This document shows positions 1 through 9,275 of a stretch of DNA of 64,000 nucleotides, one piece after another. The first letter of the stretch is position 1; every line of letters begins with the position of its first letter. The translations under genes were made by a program, and so were the position numbers. Below the pieces are notes generated by a model that saw nothing but the letters and a program-made list of their open reading frames with translations, searched no databases and was not told the DNA's origin. The stretch lies in the NCBI RefSeq assembly GCF_011040495.1, contig NZ_CP049037.1:1922001-1986000 (forward strand), given 5' to 3'. The stretch is from Pseudohalocynthiibacter aestuariivivens (GTDB lineage Bacteria; Pseudomonadota; Alphaproteobacteria; Rhodobacterales; Rhodobacteraceae).

Positions 1-1
1 G

Positions 2-628
2 CTGTCCGCAGAGACCGGGCAAAACGTCCACGGTATTCTGTGCGACATCACCGATGTGACCGAGGTCAAACATGCGGCAGATCAGCTTCCCAGCCTTGAC
101 ATACTGATAAACAACGCCGGGTTAGAGCGTACGACCCCGATTACCGACCACAATGATGACGTCGAAGAAACCTTCCGCCGGATCATCGACATCAACGTGA
201 TGGGAACGTTTCTGATGACCCGTTACGCGGTCCGCAAGATGGGCAAAGGCGGGCGCATCATTCTGACGTCCTCGATCTGGGGGCGCACAGCCGTTCCCGA
301 ATACTCTGCCTATTGCGCATCAAAACATGCCAACATCGGTTTCATGCGCTCAATGGCACATGAACTGGCTCCATTGGGCATCAACGTCAATGCCGTCTGT
401 CCGGGGTGGGTCAAAACCGAGGCGGCGCTTCTGACACTGACGAAAATGTCGCAAAGCACAGGGCGTTCCGAAGAAGAGCTGCTGCAAGAGATCATCGGCG
501 GGCAGGTTTTGGGCGGCCTGCTGGAGCCGGACGATATGGCGGCAGTCTATCTCTATCTGGCATCGGATGGCGCGCGCGACATCACCGGACAGGCGTATCA
601 TCTGGACCGGGGCGAGGTCATGGCATGA
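2..628 (+). CDS. SDR family oxidoreductase, 5'-truncated by window edge
   Basis: C-terminal 208 residues of a short-chain dehydrogenase/reductase; the reading frame is open to the left edge, so the Rossmann GxxxGxG motif lies outside. Visible are the INNAG structural motif, the catalytic Ser in LTSS and the YCASK (YxxxK) motif, followed by the ITGQAYHLDRG C-terminus typical of classical SDRs. A GTG at 56 is internal Val, not a start. It overlaps the next SDR by four bases (ATGA), so the two are translationally coupled. Substrate unknown; pairing with a second SDR and a deacetylase suggests sugar or polyol metabolism, which is inference. Confidence 0.88.
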   Translation: MSAETGQNVHGILCDITDVTEVKHAADQLPSLDILINNAGLERTTPITDHNDDVEETFRRIIDINVMGTFLMTRYAVRKMGKGGRIILTSSIWGRTAVPEYSAYCASKHANIGFMRSMAHELAPLGINVNAVCPGWVKTEAALLTLTKMSQSTGRSEEELLQEIIGGQVLGGLLEPDDMAAVYLYLASDGARDITGQAYHLDRGEVMA

Positions 629-1365
629 CACAAGGATATGATGGCATGAACGTGCTGGTAACCGGGGCAAACCGGGGCATCGGCGCGGCCTGCGCCAAGA
701 TCTTTGGACAGGTCGGGGCGCATGTTCTGTGTGCTGACCTGAACGACCCTGTCGAAACGGTCGAAACCATACGCGCGGCAGGCGGCTCTGCCGAAAGCGC
801 CATTTGCGATGTCTCGGATGAAATCTCCGTTTCGGGCTTGTTCACACGGATCTCAGAGGGGTTCACGACCCTTGATACCGTCGTCAACTGCGCCGGAATC
901 ATCCATGAGCGCGGCCTATTGGACACGACAACAGCCGAATTTGATCAGGTGATGGCAGTTAACCTGCGCGGCTCGTTCCTGATCGGACGCGAATCCATTC
1001 GTGCCATGCACCCCAAATCGGGTCGCCTGATCATGATCGCCTCGGACCTATCCTATTACGGACGCGAAGAATTCGCGCCATATGTAGCGTCCAAACACGG
1101 CGTTCTCGGTCTGGTTCGGTGCTGGGCAAAGGAATTCGCACCTAATATTCTGGTGAATGCGCTCTGCCCCGGGCCGATTGATACCGCGATGCTCGCCGCC
1201 GAAAACATGACCCCCGAATGGCGCGCAAAGGAGCTGGAAATACCATTGGCCCGTTTCGGGCAACCCGAAGAAATCGCACAGATGGCCCTGTTCCTTGCCG
1301 GGCCCAACGCAGCATACATCACCGGACAGGGGATCGGTGTTAACGGCGGGAGCATTATGCCATGA
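625..1365 (+). CDS. SDR family oxidoreductase
   Basis: A 246-residue classical SDR. The N-terminus has TGANRGIG (NAD(P)-binding glycine motif), then CDVSD (adenine pocket Asp), NCAG, and the YVASK catalytic motif, with a GQGIGVNGG C-terminal end. The ATG at 625 overlaps the stop of the upstream SDR (ATGA); the frame is open further upstream but similarity to SDRs begins only here. It overlaps the deacetylase gene downstream by four bases, forming a tight three-gene operon. The physiological substrate cannot be told from sequence. Confidence 0.9.
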   Translation: MTQGYDGMNVLVTGANRGIGAACAKIFGQVGAHVLCADLNDPVETVETIRAAGGSAESAICDVSDEISVSGLFTRISEGFTTLDTVVNCAGIIHERGLLDTTTAEFDQVMAVNLRGSFLIGRESIRAMHPKSGRLIMIASDLSYYGREEFAPYVASKHGVLGLVRCWAKEFAPNILVNALCPGPIDTAMLAAENMTPEWRAKELEIPLARFGQPEEIAQMALFLAGPNAAYITGQGIGVNGGSIMP

Positions 1366-2270
1366 TCGACAATCCAGTACCTTGGCCCAACGGCGCAAAA
1401 TGCGCGGCCTGCGTGACCTTTGACATGGATGCCGACAGTCTGATCCATATCAGCCACCCCAAGGAAAGCCACCGCAAGGCGGCAACCACATCTATGCTGC
1501 AATACGGTCCCGAAATTGCCATCCCGCGCATTGTCGAAACCTATCGCCGCCTCGGGATCAGACAAACCTTCTATATCCCGGCGTGGTGCGTTGAACGCTA
1601 TCCTCGTGCCATCGAGACCATCCTGAACGGCGGCCATGAGATCGGCCATCACGGCTACATTCACGAACACCCGAATGAACTGGAACCCGCCGAAGAGGCG
1701 CATTGGCTGGACGTCGGGATAGACATTATCAAGCGCGCAACCGGCAAGGCACCGCGCGGTTGGCGTGCGCCGTTATACAACATGTCCGACGTGTCGTGTG
1801 ATCTGATCGCCGAACGTGGCTTTTCCTATGATGCCTCCCTCATGGGTGACGACCAGCCCTATATGCTGGAGACCGCAAAAGGCAGCTTGGTCGAGTTACC
1901 AACCCATTGGGGACTTGATGACTGGCCCCAGTTCGTCCAGTCGGACGACTTGGGATATTTCGGCAATATCATGCCCCCCAGCGTCGGGTTTGAGCCGTAT
2001 ATTCAAGAGTTCAACACGATCAAGAAATATGGTGGGCTCTGGGTGGCTGTCGTTCATCCATTCGCAACCGGCAGGTTGGCCCGGTGGGAAGTGGTCGCCA
2101 ACTTCCTGAAACAGGCGCTGGAGCCGGGTGATGTCTGGTTCGCGCCCATGGAAGAGATCGCGGCGCATGTCCGAAAGGTTACCGACTCTGGTGAATATGT
2201 GCCTCGCCGGGTGGAAATGCCGGCCTATCATGCTCCGGTTTATGACGGTGCGCTCGAAAAATATCGGTAG
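1362..2270 (+). CDS. Polysaccharide deacetylase (NodB-homology) family protein
   Basis: A 302-residue NodB-fold hydrolase. The metal-binding pattern is visible: TFDMDAD near residues 19-25 supplies the conserved Asp, and GHHGYIHEHP near residue 95 supplies the His ligands. No signal peptide is apparent, so a cytoplasmic role is likely. This resembles cytosolic deacetylase-like amidohydrolases (allantoinase/PuuE-like subgroup) more than cell-wall chitin deacetylases. It overlaps the upstream SDR by four bases (ATGA) and ends the operon. Substrate is undetermined. Confidence 0.85.
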   Translation: MIDNPVPWPNGAKCAACVTFDMDADSLIHISHPKESHRKAATTSMLQYGPEIAIPRIVETYRRLGIRQTFYIPAWCVERYPRAIETILNGGHEIGHHGYIHEHPNELEPAEEAHWLDVGIDIIKRATGKAPRGWRAPLYNMSDVSCDLIAERGFSYDASLMGDDQPYMLETAKGSLVELPTHWGLDDWPQFVQSDDLGYFGNIMPPSVGFEPYIQEFNTIKKYGGLWVAVVHPFATGRLARWEVVANFLKQALEPGDVWFAPMEEIAAHVRKVTDSGEYVPRRVEMPAYHAPVYDGALEKYR

Positions 2271-2401
2271 CGCGCAACGTTTGACGACGGCCTGAGCCGC
2301 AGTCTTCCATCCGCATGCGCGAAGCGTCATCGATTTTTTCTGTGGCTCTCGCGCCATGCGTTCGACCGTGCCACACCAAAAACGTTGATCAAAACGTGAA
2401 A

Positions 2402-2427
2402 CGGCCAGCCTAGGGACGTGCTGGCCG
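2402..2427 (+). terminator. Stem-loop after the SDR/deacetylase operon
   Basis: CGGCCAGC at 2402-2409 pairs exactly with GCTGGCCG at 2420-2427 around a 10-base loop. It lies about 130 bases after the deacetylase stop. There is no T-run after the stem, so intrinsic termination is doubtful; it may protect the 3' end of the mRNA. The rest of 2271-2540 shows no convincing gene on either strand. Confidence 0.3.
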
Positions 2428-2542
2428 ATTGTGACAGGTCGTCCTGCGGATCCTCAGGATCATAACCTCGCCATATTGGTCATAGTCTGAATGGCGACCG
2501 GATTCTTTACTGAGAACCCAGCAGATCGTACGCTGCTCACGA

Positions 2543-2582
2543 TTGAGTGATTGCTCAAATCAATCATTGAGCAATCACTCAA
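2543..2582. promoter_or_regulatory. Double palindrome, probable TetR-family operator
   Basis: TTGAGTGATTGCTCAA (2543-2558) and its exact reverse complement TTGAGCAATCACTCAA (2567-2582) are separated by eight bases. Each arm is itself a dyad (TTGAG-N6-CTCAA). It lies 85 bases upstream of the CMD gene, whose operon ends with a TetR/AcrR regulator, so autoregulation through this site is the simplest reading. Whole-element symmetry plus internal symmetry suggests two dimers binding side by side. Confidence 0.6.
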
Positions 2583-2667
2583 ATCACCTTACCTAAGCCT
2601 TGTCGAACCGCAGCAGGCACGCCGCACCGCTGCATTTCAATCACTCACGCCCAAATAGGAGCGACCC

Positions 2668-3231
2668 ATGACACACTTCCCCATCCACACCATCGAATCC
2701 GCCCCCGAAGCTGCCAAACCCGCGCTCGAAGCCTCGTTCAAGGCAAACGGCCGCATCCCCGGCCTGCACGGCACCATGGCCGAGGCCCCCGGCCTGCTGG
2801 CCGCCTACAGCTTCGCGCATCAGCAATTCATGGCGACATCGCTGACCGACGAAGAAAAAACTGTGGTCTGGCAGACGGTGAACGTTGAAAATTCCTGCCA
2901 CTATTGTGTGCCAGCCCATACCGGCATCGCCAAGATGATGAAGGTCGATGACGCCATCACCGAGGCCCTGCGCAACGAGACCCCGCTGCCAACCGCCAAG
3001 CTGGAAGCCCTGCGCACGTTTACGCTGCAAGTCGTCCGCACCAGCGCCAATTTGACGGATGCTCAGGTGCAGGCCTTCCTTGATGCCGGTTTTGAAGAGC
3101 GTAATATCCTCGAAGTAATCTTGGGCGTCGCGCAAAAGGTAATGTCGAATTTCACCAACCACTTTGCCGGGACGCCGGTAGATCAGGTATTCCAGAAGTT
3201 CGCGTGGCAAAAAGCCGACAAGGCAGCCTAA
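2668..3231 (+). CDS. Carboxymuconolactone decarboxylase (AhpD-like) family protein
   Basis: A 187-residue all-helical protein of the CMD/AhpD fold. Cys77 and Cys80 form a CHYC motif followed by His84, the AhpD-type redox and proton-relay arrangement, so peroxidase or thiol-disulfide chemistry is more likely than true decarboxylation. The start ATG has an AGGAG ribosome site nine bases upstream. It is followed by a DsbA-fold protein and a TetR regulator, a combination suggesting a small inducible redox-stress operon. The natural electrophile or peroxide substrate is unknown. Confidence 0.85.
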   Translation: MTHFPIHTIESAPEAAKPALEASFKANGRIPGLHGTMAEAPGLLAAYSFAHQQFMATSLTDEEKTVVWQTVNVENSCHYCVPAHTGIAKMMKVDDAITEALRNETPLPTAKLEALRTFTLQVVRTSANLTDAQVQAFLDAGFEERNILEVILGVAQKVMSNFTNHFAGTPVDQVFQKFAWQKADKAA

Positions 3232-3299
3232 GTCGCCCGGCGGTCCGGAGGCCGACCCCGGACCGCCGCACCCTCGCCGCGCATGAAAGGACACATCAC

Positions 3300-3944
3300 A
3301 TGACCGACCCTCTTCGTATCGACATTGTATCCGATGTAATGTGCCCTTGGTGCATTATCGGCTACCGACAACTGGCCATTGCGCTGGCGGCAACAGGCAC
3401 CCCGCACGACCTCCACTGGCACCCGTTCGAGTTGAACCCGCAGATGCCGCCCGAGGGGCAGAACGGGTTTGAACATATCGCAGAAAAATACGGCTCTACC
3501 CGCGCGCAATCCGAAGACAGTCGCGATCGCATGACCGCACTTGGCACCGAACTAGGGTTCGATTTTCGCTGGACCGACGATTTCCGCATGCACAACACGT
3601 TCAACGCCCATCAACTGCTGCACTGGGCCGATGCTCAGGGGCGCAAACATGACCTGAAAATGGCCCTGTTCAGCGCGCATTTCACCGATGGCCGCGATCT
3701 GTCAGACGTTACCGTTCTGGCCGATGTTGCCAAAGAAATCGGGCTGGATCGGTCCGAGGCGCTGACCGTGCTGGAAGATCAGCGTTTTGCAGACGACGTG
3801 CGAAAGGTAGAGAATTTTTGGATCAAACAGGGCATTCAGGGCGTGCCTGCGATGATTTTTGACCGCCAGCACCTTGTCACCGGTGCCCAAGGCGTCGAAG
3901 GCTACACCAATATTCTGAACCAGCTGACCAAGGAAACCCTCTGA
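3300..3944 (+). CDS. DsbA-family (FrnE-like) thioredoxin-fold oxidoreductase
   Basis: A 214-residue 2-hydroxychromene-2-carboxylate isomerase/DsbA-like protein. It begins directly with a beta strand followed by CPWC (Cys15, Cys18), has the long helical insertion of the FrnE group, and a cis-Pro region near QGVPAMIFD. There is no signal peptide, so it is cytoplasmic. The ATG at 3300 is chosen because it follows GAAAGGA and starts the fold; the frame runs further upstream. It lies 68 bases after the CMD gene and two bases before tetR. Confidence 0.87.
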   Translation: MTDPLRIDIVSDVMCPWCIIGYRQLAIALAATGTPHDLHWHPFELNPQMPPEGQNGFEHIAEKYGSTRAQSEDSRDRMTALGTELGFDFRWTDDFRMHNTFNAHQLLHWADAQGRKHDLKMALFSAHFTDGRDLSDVTVLADVAKEIGLDRSEALTVLEDQRFADDVRKVENFWIKQGIQGVPAMIFDRQHLVTGAQGVEGYTNILNQLTKETL

Positions 3945-3946
3945 CC

Positions 3947-4561
3947 ATGTCCCGCGCCGCGCCCTATGACCGAGAGGCCGCCCTAGATGCGGCAATGGCG
4001 CTTTTCTGGGACAAGGGATTTCATGCGACCTCGCTCAAGGATCTTGAGGCGACGCTCGGCATGAAACCCGGCAGCATCTATGCAGCCTTCACCAGCAAGG
4101 AAACCCTCTATCTTTTGGCGCTGGAGCGTTACTTCGCGAAATCCCGCGCCGGGTTCCGCGACCACATGGCGCGGGCAGAATCGCCTTTGTCGGGCTTGGC
4201 CGATCACTTCCGCTCTTACGCGCGGATGCGGCCCGACGACATGGCCCGTCGTGCCTGCATGTTGACGAAAACGCTCGTGGATACGCGCGCGACCGACCCC
4301 GCCATAGCAGCCGCTTCACAAGAATACATGCAGGCGATGCACAAGGAGTTTGCGGCCGTTTTCACCGCCGCCCGTGATGCGGGTGAATTGGCAGATGACG
4401 CCGACCCTGACCGTCTTGCCCGCCGGTTTCAGGCCAATGTCGCAGCACTGCGGCTGGCGCTGCATCAGGGGATGGCCCCCACGGGTTTTGCCGATCTTGC
4501 CGAGGATATGGCGCAGGAGGTAGAAAGCCTGCACTATCGAAGGCTGGCTGACCGTCTATGA
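3947..4561 (+). CDS. TetR/AcrR family transcriptional regulator
   Basis: A 204-residue TetR-type repressor. The N-terminal helix-turn-helix occupies about residues 8-52 (ALDAAMALFWDKGFHATSL...SIYAAFTSKETL), with a divergent ligand-binding helical domain after it. It starts two bases after the DsbA-like gene, so it is co-transcribed with the genes it probably controls; the double palindrome at 2543-2582 is the candidate operator. The inducer is unknown but neighbours suggest an oxidant or electrophile. Confidence 0.88.
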   Translation: MSRAAPYDREAALDAAMALFWDKGFHATSLKDLEATLGMKPGSIYAAFTSKETLYLLALERYFAKSRAGFRDHMARAESPLSGLADHFRSYARMRPDDMARRACMLTKTLVDTRATDPAIAAASQEYMQAMHKEFAAVFTAARDAGELADDADPDRLARRFQANVAALRLALHQGMAPTGFADLAEDMAQEVESLHYRRLADRL

Positions 4562-4608
4562 CGGCAGAGCTTTTCCGCCAGGAAAAAAGCAATACCGCCG
4601 CTGCAATT

Positions 4609-5499
4609 TTATCCATCCAGTATTTCTGATCCGCGGAAACCTTGCGCATATAGCACAGCCGTCAGATCCCCGTGCCTAATGTCCAGATCGACGAAACCGC
4701 GCACTACAGGCTTTCCTCGATAGCTGAAGGGCAGGCCACAGGCCTGCAACATCAGCAGATCATTCGCGCCGTCACCGACACAACAGGCCATTTCCGGCAC
4801 TATGTCCGCCTCTGCACAACACTTCAGCAGAACCTCGCGCTTGGTATAGGCGGTGCCAATCGGACGGCGTAATTCCCCGGTCATAAAACCATCGTGTATG
4901 ACTGGATGATTGGCGAAAACTTTGTCAAATCCGCAGTGCTCGGCAACCACATCCGCAAAAACATCATAGCCACCGGTAGCCAGCACCGTAAGTGCGCCGG
5001 ATGCGCGCATCGTCTGGATCAAGGCTCGTGCGCCCGGCGCAAATCGAATTTGTTGACATAGCTCTTTGAGTAATCCCTCCGGGGTACCTGCAAACCTCTT
5101 AGTGCGCTCGACAAGCGATTGCTCGAAATCCAATTCACCCGCCATGGTTTGCGCTGTAATTTCTGCTATTTCTGCACCGATCCCCCGTTCTGCTGCCAAT
5201 ACGTCAATCATCTCGTTCAGGATAATCGTCGCCTCCATATCCGCCACCAGTAGTTTTCGCCTCACGGGCATGGCGTCAGATACATAGACGTCGACACCAG
5301 AAGCATTGGCCAACTGCTGGATCAGGCTCCGGTTCAGGGTGTTCTGCGGGTCGTCGCATTGGATCCTCCAGGCGTCCCTTTCGATTTCGTCCTGCGACAT
5401 CACCCGCACCAAAGGACACGTCCGAAGAGCCAAGACGAAATTGGCTTTGCCGGTACCACCCCGGCTGTCATTCCCGATTACAACTAGATGAGCTATCAT
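4609..5499 (-). CDS. serB: SerB-like phosphoserine phosphatase (divergent HAD phosphatase)
   Basis: A 296-residue haloacid-dehalogenase phosphatase of the SerB type. Motif III/IV GDGANDLLML is present, as are the GELDFE cap segment and the HGDLTAVLYAQGF C-terminus typical of SerB. Motif I reads DMEATII rather than DMDSTMI, so the second acidic residue, the usual general acid/base, is Glu; motif II reads TGGY rather than SGGF. The start is set at the ATG at 5499, where SerB similarity begins. It converges on tetR. It could be a paralogue with altered activity rather than the housekeeping enzyme. Confidence 0.8.
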   Translation of the reverse strand: MIAHLVVIGNDSRGGTGKANFVLALRTCPLVRVMSQDEIERDAWRIQCDDPQNTLNRSLIQQLANASGVDVYVSDAMPVRRKLLVADMEATIILNEMIDVLAAERGIGAEIAEITAQTMAGELDFEQSLVERTKRFAGTPEGLLKELCQQIRFAPGARALIQTMRASGALTVLATGGYDVFADVVAEHCGFDKVFANHPVIHDGFMTGELRRPIGTAYTKREVLLKCCAEADIVPEMACCVGDGANDLLMLQACGLPFSYRGKPVVRGFVDLDIRHGDLTAVLYAQGFRGSEILDG

Positions 5500-5774
5500 T
5501 TTCGTGCGTCTTTCCCGTTCCCTCTTGGTTCGAAAATTTGTCCAAAGCAACAAAGCTGCCAATAGCACAAAAGCCCGCGTTTTTAGCGGACCGTATTTCA
5601 GCTAATAATGACAGTCTGACGCCAAAGCCGAAGCTGCATGTCAGGTGGACATCTTCAACGTGCATTTCCAAACTCAAAGCCCAAGAGACGGCTGGAAACC
5701 TCTACTATGCAAGATTTCCTAAGGATTTCTTGTAATTGGCGGATGCCTTTGTGCCTGTAACCTGCGTATCTTCT

Positions 5775-5803
5775 TTGACAATGCGGTGGCGCACGGAAAT
5801 AGT
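5775..5803 (+). promoter_or_regulatory. Candidate sigma-70-type promoter for aapJQMP
   Basis: TTGACA at 5775-5780 matches the -35 consensus exactly; 17 bases later AATAGT (5798-5803) gives a four of six match to the -10 box. It lies 80 bases before the aapJ start. The rest of 5500-5882, between serB and aapJ, holds no recognisable gene. Confidence 0.4.
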
Positions 5804-5882
5804 GGGCATTGCCATGCATGCTATACGTCTGGGGAATGTGTCTTTGGTCGGCTGGCTGAAAAAGACCGAAAGGGAGAACGAT

Positions 5883-6896
5883 ATGAACAAACTCATGAAA
5901 TTTGGAGCAATCGCCGCCGCCGCCATCACCGCCGCGGGTGCCGTGTCCGCGGGTACGCTGGACAAGGTCCGCGAAGCCGGTGAACTTGCATGTGGCGTCA
6001 GCGAAGGTGTTCCCGGGTTTTCGAACCCGAATTCCGACGGTGTATGGGTTGGCCTTGACGCCGATTTCTGCCGCGCTGTTGCGGCTGCGGTACTTGGTGA
6101 TGCAAACGCGGTCCGTTACGTACCTCTGGCATCCAAGCAAAAGGTCCTCGCCGTTTCCAGTGGTCAGGTGGATATGACATCGCGGACGACCACATGGACA
6201 ATGAAGCGCGACTCGGCAGAAGGTGTCGATTTCACCGCCGTTGTTTACTATGACGGGCAAGGTTTCATGGTCAGCGCCGATGCCGGGATCAGCAGTGCCA
6301 AGGAAATGGACGGCGCGACGGTTTGCGTGACAACCGGCACCACAACCGAATTGAACCTTGCCGATTTTGGTCGCGCAAATGGTCTGTCGCTGGAGCCTGT
6401 CGTGTTTGAAGGCAAGCGCGAGGCAGTGGATGCCTACGCTTCGGGTCGCTGTGACGCCCTGACCACCGACATGAGCCAGCTGGCAGCTTTCCGCACCGGG
6501 TTCTCCGATCCGTCTGCGCATAAAATCCTTCCCGAAGTGATCTCGAAAGAGCCGCTGTCGCCGCTGGTCGCCCATGGGGACAACCAATGGAAAGACATCG
6601 TCACATGGGTGGTGTTTGGCATCATTTCGGCAGAAGAGCTCGGCGTGACCCAAGCCAATGTTGCTGACATGGCCGCAAATTCCAGTGACCCAAGCGTTCA
6701 GCGAATGCTGGGCTCCTCCGGCGACACCGGCGGTTTCATCGGACTGGAAAGCACATGGATGGCCGATGCGATCAGTGCGGTCGGCAACTATGGCGAAATC
6801 TATGACCGCAATCTGACAGCGACCCTTGGGCTGGAGCGCGGCCTGAATGCGCAATGGAAGGACGGCGGCATCCTGTACGCGATGCCGATCCGCTGA
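5883..6896 (+). CDS. aapJ: General L-amino acid ABC transporter, substrate-binding protein AapJ
   Basis: A 337-residue periplasmic binding protein of the polar amino acid family. A signal peptide covers about residues 1-22 (positively charged start, Ala-rich core, cleavage near AVSAG). The mature part has the SBP_bac_3 fold with the GVWVGLDADFC and QVDMTSRTTTWTMKR stretches diagnostic of AapJ/BztA. The ATG at 5883 has a GGGAG ribosome site. First gene of aapJQMP; it captures glutamate, aspartate and other L-amino acids in the periplasm. Confidence 0.95.
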   Translation: MNKLMKFGAIAAAAITAAGAVSAGTLDKVREAGELACGVSEGVPGFSNPNSDGVWVGLDADFCRAVAAAVLGDANAVRYVPLASKQKVLAVSSGQVDMTSRTTTWTMKRDSAEGVDFTAVVYYDGQGFMVSADAGISSAKEMDGATVCVTTGTTTELNLADFGRANGLSLEPVVFEGKREAVDAYASGRCDALTTDMSQLAAFRTGFSDPSAHKILPEVISKEPLSPLVAHGDNQWKDIVTWVVFGIISAEELGVTQANVADMAANSSDPSVQRMLGSSGDTGGFIGLESTWMADAISAVGNYGEIYDRNLTATLGLERGLNAQWKDGGILYAMPIR

Positions 6897-6975
6897 CCCT
6901 ACCCGGCAGAGTGCCTGAAACAGCGGTTGGCGAAACAGCCAGCCGCATCAAAATTACGTCTTAGTGGAAGCGCCT

Positions 6976-8148
6976 ATGTCCTTCACCAAAAGAACAGCGA
7001 AACCTGGCTTTTCGGTGCAGAACATCGGGTCTGCGCTTTCTCAGGCGGTTGTCCTCACCATTGTCCTCGGCATCGTTTACGTGCTGTTCACCAACACGCA
7101 GGAAAACCTTGCGATCCGAGGTATCGAAAGCGGGTTTGCGTTTTTGGACCACGAAGCAGGCCTGCCAATCGGTGACAGCCTGATCGACTACAGTCCCACA
7201 CGCAGCTACGGATACGCCTTTCTGGTGGGAATACTGAATACGCTTTTCGTCTCGTTTCTGGCCGTGATCTTTGCGACCATTCTGGGTGTGTTCGTCGGCA
7301 TCGCCCGCGTTTCTCACAATTGGCTCTTGGCAAAGGTCGCCGCGATCTATGTGGAGACGCTGCGCAATCTGCCGCTGCTTCTCACGCTATTTTTCATCTA
7401 CTCTGTCGTACTCGCCGCGCTGCCGCATCCGCGCGAAGCGATCGAATTGATGGAAGGTGTCTACCTTTCCAAACGCGGCTTTTACTTACCTCGCCCCTTG
7501 GCCGAGGCTGGATTCCCAGTTTTTTTGACCGCCATGCTGGTTGGTTTTGTACTGGGCCTCGGGTTCTGGCGATGGGCTGCGTCGTACAAGATGCGCACTG
7601 GCAAACCGATGCCGGGTTTTTGGGGCGGGCTGGGAATAGTCGTGGCCCTGACCGGCATTGCCTATATTGCAACCGGGCGCCCCATCAGCAGTGAATTGCC
7701 GGTCTATGCGGGCTTCAATTTCAAAGGCGGTCTGGCGATGAAGCCAGAGTTTGCGTCGCTGTTGATCGGGTTGGTTCTATATACCGCCGCCTATATCGGC
7801 GAAAATGTCCGCAGCGGCATCCAGTCGGTTCAGGCAGGCCAGATCGAAGCGGCAAATGCCTTGGGGGTCTCGAACGCGGTCGTCACGCGCAAGGTGCTGT
7901 TGCCGCAGGCGCTGCGGGTCACCATTCCCGCCACAACGAATGACTACGCAAGTCTGGTTAAAAACAGTTCTTTGGCGGTGGCAATCGGCTATCCCGACAT
8001 GGTTTCGATCGGCGGGACGATCATCGGGCAAAACGGTCAGGCGGTCGAGATTATCGGAATGTGGATGGCCGTTTATCTGACGATCAATCTAATCATTTCG
8101 CTTGGCATGAATTATCTGAACGCCCGCGTTTTGCATGTGGAGAGGTAG
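6976..8148 (+). CDS. aapQ: General L-amino acid ABC transporter permease AapQ
   Basis: A 390-residue inner-membrane permease of the HisM/GlnP family. There are hydrophobic segments near residues 17-40 and 85-110, a long inserted loop typical of AapQ/BztB, and the EAA signature near residue 290 (EAANALGVSNAVVTRKVLLPQALR) that docks on the ATPase. The ATG at 6976 is preferred because GTGGAAG sits just upstream; a GTG at 6964 is possible. It follows aapJ by 79 bases and pairs with AapM. Confidence 0.93.
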   Translation: MSFTKRTAKPGFSVQNIGSALSQAVVLTIVLGIVYVLFTNTQENLAIRGIESGFAFLDHEAGLPIGDSLIDYSPTRSYGYAFLVGILNTLFVSFLAVIFATILGVFVGIARVSHNWLLAKVAAIYVETLRNLPLLLTLFFIYSVVLAALPHPREAIELMEGVYLSKRGFYLPRPLAEAGFPVFLTAMLVGFVLGLGFWRWAASYKMRTGKPMPGFWGGLGIVVALTGIAYIATGRPISSELPVYAGFNFKGGLAMKPEFASLLIGLVLYTAAYIGENVRSGIQSVQAGQIEAANALGVSNAVVTRKVLLPQALRVTIPATTNDYASLVKNSSLAVAIGYPDMVSIGGTIIGQNGQAVEIIGMWMAVYLTINLIISLGMNYLNARVLHVER

Positions 8149-8152
8149 TCAG

Positions 8153-9253
8153 ATGCAGGACAAAAACATCATTTTTCAACCATCTCCCGCACGACCAGCC
8201 CCATCCAGTCGCGTTGGACCCGTCGCATGGCTGCGCTCGAACCTGTTCGGCGGTTGGAAAGATACAGTTGTCACCTTGGTCCTGCTGGCGATCTTGGTGG
8301 CCACCGTGCCACGACTGATTGACTGGTTGTTCATTCGGGCCACGTTTGTGGGCGACGCCGACACCTGCCGCCAGTCTGGCGGAGCTTGTTGGCCGTTCAT
8401 CGTGGACAAGTTCAAGGTGCTCATGCTCGGCGTTTACCCACAAGAATTGGGTTGGCGCCCCGGAGTTACCGCGATTGCGCTGATCGTGCTTGCGGCGCTG
8501 ACATATACAAACCGGGTGCGCGGGATTGTCCTGATCCTAGCCTGGGCAATCCTGCCGGTCTTTGCCTTGGTTATGATCGGCGGGGCGTTCGGCATGCGCG
8601 AAGTGGACCAGTCCCTTTGGGGCGGATTGATGCTCAGCATCATGCTGGCATTGGTTGGCGTCATTGTTTCGATCCCGCTGGGGGTGCTTCTGGCCCTCGG
8701 TCGGTATTATGGGCCGCCTGTGGTGAAATCCCTTTGTGTGGCTTTCATCGAATTGTTACGCGGCGTGCCCCTGATCACGATCTTGTTCATGGCCTCGGTG
8801 ATGATGCCGCTGTTCTTGCCACCTGACCTGATCATCAACAACCTGCTTCGCATCCAGATCGCGATGATCCTGTTCTCTGCCGCCTATATGGCCGAGGTCG
8901 TGCGTGGTGGCCTGCAGGCCATTCCATCAGGTCAGACCGAGGCCGCTCTGGCACTTGGGGTTAGCCGGGTACGGACAATTGCATTTGTTGTCGTTCCCCA
9001 AGCGTTGCGGCACGTGTTACCGCCTCTGATCGGGCGCTGCATTGCCTTGTTCAAGGACACCTCTCTGGTGATCATCGTCGGGCTTCTGGATTTTCTCGGC
9101 ATGATCAAGAACGCGGCACTTGATACCAGTTGGCTGGGGTTTCAGGCAGAGGCCTATGTCTTTGCCGCCTTCGTCTACTGGTCCATTTGCTATAGCCTCA
9201 GCCTCTACGGGCGCGAGCTGGAACGACGCGGCCCAGCCGGGCAAAAACACTAA
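8153..9253 (+). CDS. aapM: General L-amino acid ABC transporter permease AapM
   Basis: A 366-residue second permease of the Aap system. The EAA loop ([25 protein letters not shown]) lies in the last third, and the two-Cys loop near [11 protein letters not shown] after the first membrane segment is typical of AapM/BztC. The start at 8153 has GGAGAGG upstream; an upstream ATG at 8135 lies inside aapQ and is not favoured. It forms the heterodimeric channel with AapQ. Confidence 0.93.
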   Translation: MQDKNIIFQPSPARPAPSSRVGPVAWLRSNLFGGWKDTVVTLVLLAILVATVPRLIDWLFIRATFVGDADTCRQSGGACWPFIVDKFKVLMLGVYPQELGWRPGVTAIALIVLAALTYTNRVRGIVLILAWAILPVFALVMIGGAFGMREVDQSLWGGLMLSIMLALVGVIVSIPLGVLLALGRYYGPPVVKSLCVAFIELLRGVPLITILFMASVMMPLFLPPDLIINNLLRIQIAMILFSAAYMAEVVRGGLQAIPSGQTEAALALGVSRVRTIAFVVVPQALRHVLPPLIGRCIALFKDTSLVIIVGLLDFLGMIKNAALDTSWLGFQAEAYVFAAFVYWSICYSLSLYGRELERRGPAGQKH

Positions 9254-9275
9254 CACCGAACCTGCGGAGACGTTC

